Assembly: GCA_030248065.1 (NCBI GenBank)
Contig: JASAMV010003444.1
Coordinates: 52,727 to 116,726, forward strand
DNA length: 64,000 bases
Source of the DNA: Rhynchonema sp. JSB1_4
Taxonomy: Eukaryota; Nematoda; Chromadorea; Monhysterida; Xyalidae
Reading direction: 5' to 3'
The notes beneath the pieces were generated by a model. The model was given only the letters and a program-made list of their open reading frames with translations, was not told the origin of the DNA and did no database searches. A program made the translations under genes and the position numbers. Below, piece by piece: positions 23,664 through 64,000 of this stretch (position 1 is its first letter; every line of letters begins with the position of its first letter).

Positions 23664-24578
23664 CAGTGGTGTCGTTGAGAAATCGAAATTTTCCCATACC
23701 CAGCCCAATTTTCGGGAAATTTCCCATACATACCCCCAAAAATCAAAAATTTCCCATACCAGGGGGTTTCTCCAAAAACTCAAAAATTTCCCATACCCGA
23801 GGGTGGGGTTTTGAAAAAATGACCCCAAAAATCTTCTAAAAGTGCCAAAAATTGGTCTAAAAAGTGCTTAAAGCGGGAAACCGTATATCTCATGCTTGCT
23901 TTTTTACTACGCATTTAGACTGTTTATGTCCAACGGTCACAAAAACAACGATCAAACGAGATAAGCCACGTTAAAACTGTCAGAATTTATCTTTGAAAAG
24001 TTGCTTTCAGGAACAAACGAGAGCTTGTGCCGACTTACGCTCACCCTTTTGATCATGAAAGACAGTGAGACTGAGACAAGAACCAGCTCGCTGACAGATG
24101 AAACCTTTGTGAAACATTTCACACGTGGCTGTTGGTTGACGAGCTGGTTGGATTCCCTACTAAATGTTCTGCCGTTGCCTGATCAAAAGGGGGAGCGTAA
24201 GTCGGCACAAGCTCGAGTTTGTTCCCGAAAGCAAATTTTAAACAATTAATTCTCACAATTTAAACGCATTTCATATTGTTTGAACGATGTTTTTGTGATC
24301 ATTCATCGTATATAGTCACATTTTATTGCGAAAGGCCGGATTTTGAGAGCATGCGATATCCGGTTGCCCGGTTTAAAACAGAGGTTTCTTGCGGCAGCAA
24401 GCGATTTTTGACATTTTTGGACGAAAAATGGTCAATTTTGGTACTTCTCGGGGTCAAAAAGTCATTTCCTAGGGGTGCTTGTTCCAAAAGTGAAAAATTT
24501 CCCATACCCCATACCCCCGGCCGATTTCCCATACCCCATACCAGTAACCCCCCAACCCCCCCCCTAACGACACCACTG
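23664..24578. mobile_element. hAT-like MITE family 1, copy 2, carrying a nested element
   Basis: Ends cagtggtgtcgtt and aacgacaccactg, with a perfect 8-bp duplication GTTTGAGG (23656-23663 and 24579-24586). Removing the nested TTAA element (23872-24372 plus one TTAA) leaves about 410 bp, matching the 387-bp copy at 16048-16434 in the opposite orientation. Confidence 0.88.
23872..24372. mobile_element. 501-bp TTAA (piggyBac-type) MITE, copy 1
   Basis: Flanked by TTAA at 23868-23871 and 24373-24376. The ends are agcgggaaaccgtatatc and gatatccggttgcccggt, which are inverted versions of each other. A subterminal inverted repeat (gcttgtgccgacttacgctc and its complement) lies inside. TTAA duplication is typical of the piggyBac superfamily. 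Copy 2, also exactly 501 bp and about 96 percent identical by eye, is at 51975-52475. No transposase is encoded. Confidence 0.9.
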
Positions 24579-25301
24579 GTTTGAGGGACGGGAAATGTTG
24601 AGGTCGAAATGAAAGTTGAGGTTCAACAAGGAGAGAGTCGATCGGTCGTGTACCAAATGGATAAAAAGCATGTTTTATCATGGTCGCATTGTTGTTGTCT
24701 TTCTCGTTCGTCTCTGCAGCCAGCAAGTGTCCCATACGCAATTTTGTAATAATACAAAAGGTAAAGGTAAAGGCGTTCCGTAGAATTTAGGCTCCGCGAG
24801 GGACCTGCCAACAACCAGTTGCCGGTGACTCTAATGGGTAGGTGCCTGTTCCACGACACCACTTTGATGTTGCTCCGTCCGCTGGGGGTTGATCCCAGAA
24901 CTAACCAGGCCAAACACTGCTTAGCCTGCCAGATCGGACGGGGTACACACGAGCAAACGTGGTATGGGTGTTGTAATACATGGTTGTTGATAACGCGCGT
25001 GCATGGTTGTTGATGCGAATGACAAGAAAGACTAGAATTATTCTTGTCTCTGTCAACAAGTGTCCACATGCCGCCCAGGGCAAGCGAAATTTTCGAGAAA
25101 ACGACGGGTTATTACATGACGTGTCACTGTTATCACGCGCTTGTCACAGATTAGTGTTAATTCAACTGAAAAATAAACGCAACACCCTTTTCTAATCGTG
25201 TGATTTGCTTTGATCACCGGAGGACAACCGCGTTCCCGAAAATGTAAAAAAGAGATTGACTGTCATTGGCAGCCGTTTCTACAGCCGTTTGCAAATGCAA
25301 A

Positions 25302-26141
25302 CAGAGATCGGAAACGGGCCGGGTAAAGTCGGCCCGGCCCGGCCCGGTCGGCGAAAAGTCCGGCCCGGCCCAGCCCGGCCCGGTGGAGGGCTGCAGGTCG
25401 GCCCGGCCCGGTCAGCCAATTTTCAAGGGCTGAAAACTAAAAAAGTCCAAAAAGCTGAAAAAAATTCGAAAATTTTCTGCAGAATACTTGTTTTCACTGG
25501 TTGGTACAGCTGGAGGGAAGGGTAGGTAGGTAGGTAGGTAGATTGACGCGCCATCCTGATGCAGTACGTAAGTCGCCGCCCCGGTTGGTATACAGTAGTG
25601 TAGTAGGTAGGTATGGTATAATTTTTGGCTCAAAGTGGTTTAAAATCGGTATTTTTCACTCCATATAGGCGAAAAATCGCGCGTGACGCGCGAAATTAGC
25701 GCTTAAGAGTACATTCTCATCAATATGTAGACATAAAATTTTGTTCCCGGACGACTCCCCCCAGCTCGGCCGGTCGGTACTACAGTAGGTAGGTTGATTG
25801 CAGGCAGGCTTTTTTGGTGGTGCAGTACGAGTAGGTTGATTGCTGCAAAGCAAAGGCCTGGGTATGGGTAGCTACTGCTTCTTTCTTCAAAACGATGACT
25901 GAAAAGATCAAGAACTAGGAAACAGTGCTGCTAGGAAATGTTATTGCGCGAAGCGCAAAAATTTGAAAATTTTGGTTCAAAAAATGGTAATTTCGTTCAA
26001 ATTTAGGCATACCGGGCCGGACCGGGCCGGGCTGCTCGGCCCGGCCCGGTCCCCCCAAATCTCCGGCCCGGCCCGGCCCGGTCGATCAACTCCAAAATCG
26101 CGGCCCGGCCCGGGCCGGGGCCAGCCCGTTTCCGATCTCTG
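25302..26141. mobile_element. GC-rich hAT-like element family 4, copy 1
   Basis: Ends cagagatcggaaacgggc and gcccgtttccgatctctg, 840 bp, flanked by AATGCAAA (25294-25301) and AATGCAAT (26142-26149), an 8-bp duplication with one change. Both ends have long ggcccggcccgg tracts. The interior is unrelated AT-rich DNA with ggtaggtag microsatellites. Confidence 0.85.
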
Positions 26142-26275
26142 AATGCAATGCGAACTTGTTTTCGTTCGGTGATTCATTCATTGTTCACTATTTTCTGCAA
26201 GAAGCAGTGCTGTGGCTGGCGGGAGGGAGTCCCCCCAATGGTACCCCACCCGCCCCGGTTTGGTACACTACCCTG

Positions 26276-27528
26276 CAGAGGTCGCAATCGGGCCGGGCCG
26301 GGCCGCGATTTTGGGCTTTTTGGCTCGGGCCGGGCCGGGCCGGAGATTTGGAGGGTCGGGCCGGGCCGGGCCGCCGAAGCTTCTGAAGTGACTTATTTTA
26401 CTGAAAAAGTAGGGTTTTTTGTCAAAAATACTTAAATTTCGGACGGATTCAAGCAAGTAAGTGACCAGTATTGTCCAGTGGTGTGGCTACCCAGGCGTGC
26501 AATCAACCTACTGTACCACCAGAAAGGCCTGCAATCAACCTACCTACTGTACCGGCCGAGCTAGGGGGAGGAACAAAGTTTTTTATGTCTAAATTTAGAT
26601 AAAAATGTGCTCTAAAACCCTCGTTTCGCGCGCAGCGCGCGATTTTTCGATTATGAGTGAAAAGTATCGATTTTATACCATTTTGAGCCAAGAGTAGCAA
26701 CCTACTGTACCAGCCGGGGGGCGACGACCTACCTACTATACCAGGATGGCGCGTCATCTACCATACCTACCTACTGTACCTAGGGGGGGGACCCCCACCC
26801 CCAGTGTTGGAGGTACTCTGGAGGGGGGATACCTACTGTACCGCGCTCGGAGAGGGGGGATACCTAATGTACCAGAGCCGATGGCCTGGGGGGGGTTATG
26901 TAACTAGGGGGGGGGGTTTGGGGGGGTTAGGTTTTTGGGTGAAAATTTTTAATGTGTTTATTATGTGTGGAATCGTGTGAAAACGTTGTATTTGCGCGCG
27001 TAGCGCGCGAATTTGGGGTAATTTGAGGTAAAAATCACTGATTTCACACTAATTTTGGCCATTTTGGTCAAAAATTGGCACTTTTGAGGCAAAAATCGGG
27101 GGGGGGGGGGGATACCTACTGTACCGGGGTGAAAATCGGGGGGGGGGGGGATACCTACTGTACCATGCCAAACATGGGGGGGGGGATACCTACTGTACCA
27201 GGCGAGGGGGGATACCTACTGGCCTGGGGGCCCTGGGGGGCTACCCCCCCAAACCCCCCCCCCACCTCCAACACTGCCCACCCCCCAGCGCCACACCATT
27301 GGTATTGTCTATCTGGCGACTTTTTCATGGAAAACAATGAATTTTCAACCAAAAAAACAGATTCAAAAATCGCAAAAATTATGACAAAAATTGGGTTAAA
27401 ATCTGAGCCAAAAATTCGGGCCGGGCCGGGCCGGGCCGGAGATTTGGGGGTACGGGTCGGGCCGGGCCGGGCCGGAGATTTGGGGGCTCGGGCCGGGCCG
27501 GCCAAACCCGGCCCGATTGCGACCTCTG
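26276..27528. mobile_element. GC-rich hAT-like element family 4, copy 2
   Basis: Ends cagaggtcgcaatcgggc and gcccgattgcgacctctg, 1253 bp, with a perfect 8-bp duplication CTACCCTG (26268-26275 and 27529-27536). It shares the ggccgggccggg end tracts with copy 1. Inside are many copies of gatacctactgtacc next to long G-runs. Long reading frames here are low-complexity. Confidence 0.87.
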
Positions 27529-27648
27529 CTACCCTGCTACCCGCCCCGCTCCGGAATCGTGGCCCGGCATGGCCCGAGCTCGACCGGCCCGAATGCGACT
27601 TCTGAAGCAAAAATTGCTAAACACCGCTAAAATTCCTCAAGTACTGGC

Positions 27649-28052
27649 TACCGTAAAAACCTAAATAGAAGGGGGGCTCTATTAACTCACTGACCCCATT
27701 TTGGGGGGCTCTATTCCGGGGGGGCCTCTATTAATTCACTGACCCGAACCTGAAAAAATTGTTCCCAAAAATACCCCCAAAAACCCCTAAAAACGGGTTT
27801 GAAAGGATGTTTTTTCGCTTGTAATCGCATTTATTCGTGTCTATTGGTCAATAAGAGGCGTATTATATGCTCTGAATGAACAACGAACGTGCATAAATGT
27901 ACCTGTGCACCACTATCAAGCCTTAATACACTACTGTATAGGGGATGTTACTTAGGGGGGCTCTATTCCGGGGGGGGGGCTCTATTAATTCACTGACCCC
28001 TTTTTGGGGGGGCTGTATTCCGGGGGGGGGCTGTATTTAGGTTTTTACGGTA
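27649..28052. mobile_element. Inverted-repeat element with TACCGTAAAAACC ends
   Basis: The left end taccgtaaaaacctaaatag is mirrored by ctatttaggtttttacggta-like sequence at the right. The body has several ggggggctctatt units in direct and inverted form. About 400 bp, non-coding. Confidence 0.7.
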
Positions 28053-28580
28053 TTTTTTTTGAAAAAAAAAACGGCTTTTTCCGAAAAAAAACCGTTTTTT
28101 TCCAAAAATATAAATTACTGACCCACTGGGCATGATGGGCACTAAAAATAAACTACCCGGAAAAATTACCGGTAATTTATTTTTTCGAGAAAATGTGCTT
28201 TTTGGTCTGAAAATAGTAAAAAATTTTTTTGAGGGTTCGAACCTGTGTTACGGAACCGTTCTTAAAAGGCCTATAACAGCTGAAAACGATCCTTTTTAGT
28301 GCCCGAAGCACACAGGCGAGGATTAAGAAACCATAAGCAAAGCAAAAATTGCTAAAAAATGGGTGTTTTTCGCCACGGAATTCCCAAGTGCTGGTAATTT
28401 ACTTGAAAAAGAAAAACGGGGTTTTTCGGGAAAAAGCCGTCTTTTTTCGAAAATGTAATTTACCGTCATATTGGTCACTTTCAGGCTTAGGTATCTAACG
28501 CCATCTCATCTGCGATTATTTCTTCTGATCAAGAAAAGAGGATTCTGTTGACCCGTCAAGACGCCGCGTCGACGTCGTTA

Positions 28581-61183
<32,603 letters not shown>

Positions 61184-61479
61184 GTCGTCACTGGCTTTGA
61201 TTTTTTTCACATTTTTTATGAGTTCGTGTTGCCAGTGCCAAATTAATGATAAAGCGCGTGTTATTCTGGATGGTCCGGTTCGAGATAGCTACATACGTCG
61301 GGTAGGCTGCTAACTTCTAGCTTGTTTTGCCATATAGTGATCTGTATCTTCGTAGAATTTTTTTTGTCATTCTTATCCGTGAAAACATTTTGTGCCATGG
61401 CAAGCTAGCGAGCTGCCTGTTGGAGTCCAAATACATCGCCACCATGGCACGCCGGCATTGTTGGATTGAGCTTGCATGG

Positions 61480-61860
61480 CAGTGCTGCAGTGTGCAAAAC
61501 AAACCCCCCCCACCCCCAAAAATCAAAAGTTTCCCATACCAGGGGTTTTTTCTTCTTCAAAAATTCAAAAAATTCCCATACCCGAGGGGTTTTTTTTGAA
61601 AAAAATGACCCCAAAAATCTTCTAAAAGTGCCAAAAAGTGGTCTAAAACTGCTTAAAACAGAATTTTCTTGCGGCAGCAAGCGATTTTTTTGGTTTTTAG
61701 ACGTAAAATCGTCCATTTTGGTACTTCTCGGGGTCAAAAAGTCATTTCTTAGGGGGGTGCTTGTTCCAAAAGTGAAAAATTTCCCATACCCCATACCCCG
61801 GCCGATTTCCCACACCTCATACTAGGGGGTAACCCCCCCAATCCCCCTAACCAAGCCCCA
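61480..61860. mobile_element. Degraded relative of hAT-like MITE family 1
   Basis: The region shares ordered blocks with 16048-16434 and 23664-24578: tttcccatacc repeats, then tctaaaagtgccaaaaa, then ttgcggcagcaagcgatttt, then cttctcggggtcaaaaagtc. The CAGTGGTGTCGTT termini are not preserved and no 8-bp duplication was found. It also preserves the empty TTAA site that is occupied in the 23664-24578 copy. Confidence 0.7.
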
Positions 61861-62409
61861 GTAATACCCCTGAGGGCGCCCTTCAGAAAAAAAAAAAAAT
61901 TCACTATAAAGATATTTACCCCAATTAACCCCAAAACCACGCGGTCTTGGCAGCCAGCCCTATGTGCCACCACAGATTTTCCGCGCGAGTGGGATTTTCT
62001 TTACATTTCCGCCAGCTATATTGTAATGTTATTTTAACAAAAAATAATATACATGATATAACAAAAAAATAAATTAATCAAGCTACTCATTACACATGTG
62101 TGAAAATGGTAATGACACAAATAGCGCGATCGCATACGATCAACATTAGGTCGGTATCCCGAAGTATGTCCCCCCAGGCCTGACACACCCTACCAAAAAA
62201 ACGAGTTGGTACGTATTTGTTTTTTTCCTATATTAATTTTTTTCGCCACGATCGATTATCATGAACAAGGTTGGTGGAGGGGAATAATGATTACGAGACT
62301 ACTTCTCACAAAATACAACATAGGAGGCAGGGTGGTGATACTAAGCGAAATATGGATCACCCACAATACTGCTTCTTCAAAAAATTATGATGGTGCACTA
62401 AATCAGCAA

Positions 62410-62850
62410 TAAACAAACGAAGGAGAAAAAAGCAGAACACGAAGAAAACGCCGCCCGAAAAAAGACCCACAAAAAATTACCCCCCTCTTTGCCCCCACGC
62501 GCGATAGCGGGGGAAAGAAAGATTTCATATTTTTGAAAACATTTTTTCCCCCTTTTTCCAACAAAGGGGAGTCAGGGCCCAAGAGGTAACTGAAAACAGG
62601 AAAGGTAAAAACGCAAAAAAGGGTTTCCCCCCCCGGGAAAAACGAGGGTCCAACGCCCGCCTCGTTACCCCCCCGCCTGGGCCCGGTCCCGGACCATGCC
62701 CCCGACTTTTTTTTTTAAAGGTTTCCTCCCGGAGGAAAATTTCGCCGAAAAGTTTGGTTTCCCAGAATTATTAAGTTTTTTTTTTTGTTTTCCCCCCCCG
62801 GGAACCCCGGTGGTGCTATCGCCGAGTTCGTAACTTTTAGTATGAACGGT
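62410..62850. other. Suspected low-quality or artefactual sequence
   Basis: Base composition changes abruptly, with long runs of C, T and A in unusual alternation (for example ccccccccgggaaaaa and gactttttttttttaaagg) and no repeats shared with the rest of the window. It reads like poorly called sequence rather than any biological repeat. No feature is called in it. Confidence 0.45.
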
Positions 62851-63079
62851 TCCAGACCATGACTTTTTGTACAGAATGTGTGGTTCTAAAGCCAAAATCA
62901 GCGGTTATATGTGTTTTTAATTTTTGTTACGTCAAAAATATATTAATTCCAATTCGTTAAATGTTTTTCAGCTCAAAAAGAGCCATAATGGACGCTCAGA
63001 CACACACAATAATGCATTAGTGCACGCTACGTAGTTGCCTGATTCATAAAGCGCACAATGTATTAAACACAACACACAG

Positions 63080-63165
63080 CCAGCCAGCCAGCACACACAC
63101 ACACACACAGGCAGGCAGGCAGCCAGCACACACACACAGGCAGCAAGCACAACAGGCAATGCAGC
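63080..63165. repeat. CA and GCAG microsatellite
   Basis: Two cacacacaca runs alternate with caggcaggcag and ccagccagc units. The same mixture occurs in the spacers of the gttgcctgatcc fold-back family (21060-21110 and about 21960-21990). Confidence 0.8.
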
Positions 63166-63208
63166 AATGCACGCGTAGTTACATATGTAGTAAAGCTTGT
63201 GAAGGAGA

Positions 63209-63285
63209 TTGGCGAAGCGATGTCCGAGCGGTATAACGCGCAGCACTGAAGATGAAAGGCCGCGGGTTCAAACATTCACGCGCGC
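63209..63285 (+). other. tRNA-like fragment (possible SINE head or tRNA pseudogene)
   Basis: tgtccgagcggtataacg resembles a Leu/Ser-type tRNA A box (TGGCCGAGCGG with one change). About 30 nt later, gcgggttcaaac resembles a B box and T-loop. The T stem and acceptor stem do not pair convincingly, so a functional tRNA is unlikely. Confidence 0.3.
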
Positions 63286-63693
63286 AGCCAACTTTGTTGT
63301 ATTTTTATTAACTTTTAATGAATTCTGCGTAACATTTTTTCAGTTTTTTCGTGTTTTTATTTGAGATTAATTATTAAGCACAGGTGCGGTTCGCAGTTTA
63401 TGCGCTGTGATGTCATTCATGATAAAATACCGACAAGATATCAACTTCTTAATTAAAATAGCTGTTGCTCTCTAACATTCGAAGCTTTTTCCTCATTTAT
63501 AATTTGACTTTCGTGGGAAAGTTAAATAGTAGTTTTTACGTAACATTGAATCCAAGATCAGATGCGGCGGCCAATACCAAAGCAATCTGGAGACTGATGT
63601 TTGACACTTATTTCATTGCTGAAGCTGAAGGGACAGGTTGCATGGAAGTTCATTGCACAGCTTTGCTTGGTATAGTGAATGTCCAAATTCGCT

Positions 63694-63884
63694 GCCGCAC
63701 AGTAAAGTACGCCCCATAGTTAATGTCAGGTTCTAAACCCCAAGAAAACCATATTAAACATTCAGACAGGCAACACACACGCAGCTTGCCAGGCAGCTGC
63801 GCGCAATGTTTCAGAACTTCGCATGGTTATAACGTTCGGGTTTATAACATGACATTAACTATGGGGCGTACTTTACTGTGGGGC
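63694..63884. mobile_element. 191-bp MITE with 35-bp inverted ends
   Basis: The left arm at 63694-63728 (cagtaaagtacgccccatag at its core) and the right arm at 63850-63884 differ at about one position of 35. The interior is unrelated, with caggcaacacacacgcag. A single copy is seen in this window. Confidence 0.85.
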
Positions 63885-64000
63885 AGCGATATTGGAAATT
63901 TACTATACTAAACCAACAAGTGCCATTCTCTCAGACAATCCGCGAATCAGTGCGCTATAATTAATATATATATGATATATTGACGACATACATACCTGGC

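Larger units (their letters stand above)
21532..28580. other. 7-kb gene-free block packed with transposon remnants
   Basis: NGLY1 (minus) and dynein heavy chain (plus) start divergently on either side. No exon was recognised. The block holds truncated G-rich pieces (21615-22160), small MITEs, nested hAT and TTAA elements (23664-24578), two GC-rich hAT elements (25302-26141 and 26276-27528), a further inverted-repeat element (27649-28052), and inverted low-complexity tracts of tacctactgtacc (25530-25860 against 26490-26800). The distal promoters of both genes would have to lie here or close to their first exons. Confidence 0.7.
61184..64000. other. Dynein intron 38 (incomplete): repeats, no exon
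   Basis: The exon that should follow (start of the AAA2 region) is not found, so the intron runs past the edge. Contents: a relative of hAT-like family 1 at 61480-61860, a stretch of doubtful sequence quality at about 62410-62850, a CA/GCAG microsatellite at 63080-63165, a tRNA-like fragment at about 63209-63285 and a MITE at 63694-63884. Confidence 0.65.

Noticed and set aside
27075..27610. Long frames on both strands rich in Gly, Pro, Arg and Ala
   Set aside because: They come from ggccgggccggg tracts and G-runs inside a hAT-like element.
63209..63285. Functional tRNA gene
   Set aside because: A-box and B-box-like motifs are present, but the T and acceptor stems do not pair, so only a tRNA-derived fragment is claimed.

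Overview
The window is animal (metazoan) nuclear DNA. Its genes are split by spliceosomal introns of about 100 bp to 11 kb, the encoded proteins are animal families (cytoplasmic dynein heavy chain, NGLY1, WDR86, ionotropic-receptor-like proteins, an amidated neuropeptide precursor), and short non-autonomous DNA transposons fill introns and intergenic space. An invertebrate, probably a protostome, fits best. I cannot name the phylum. Exons were built by hand from protein similarity, splice dinucleotides and codon phase; where I give a chain, the phases agree across every junction unless stated.

Layout, left to right. 344-2181 (+): a C2H2 zinc-finger gene with three fingers, 5' end probably outside the window. 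3548-9926 (+): a complete ten-exon WDR86 homologue of 382 aa with a predicted N-myristoylation signal; its third intron holds a 1.7-kb fold-back. 12350-14662 (+): a complete three-exon neuropeptide precursor of 113 aa releasing three amidated peptides with cholecystokinin-like Tyr-to-Phe-amide spacing. 15249-21531 (-): NGLY1 (cytosolic peptide:N-glycanase), nine exons, catalytic triad intact, no PUB domain found. 21532-28580: about 7 kb without genes, dense with nested hAT-like and TTAA elements. 28581-61183 (+): the first 38 coding exons (2141 codons) of the cytoplasmic dynein 1 heavy chain, from the start Met through AAA1; the rest lies beyond the right edge. 61184-64000: repeats plus one stretch of doubtful sequence quality.

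The most striking arrangement lies inside dynein intron 30 (45370-56234, 10.9 kb). Four head-to-tail genes on the opposite strand encode short ionotropic-glutamate-receptor-like proteins (417-430 aa). They share one four-exon structure and all lack the M2 pore loop. The second gene in transcriptional order is interrupted in its second exon by a 501-bp TTAA-flanked element whose sister copy sits at 23872-24372.

Dynein (transport), NGLY1 (deglycosylation of misfolded glycoproteins) and WDR86 are housekeeping or conserved genes with no evident joint function. The neuropeptide and receptor cluster are the accessory, possibly lineage-specific content. Several elements have clean target-site duplications (8 bp or TTAA), so non-autonomous DNA transposons shaped this locus; I saw no reverse transcriptase or transposase ORF. 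Hand counting shows that 5' splice sites here are loose at +3 but keep G at +5.
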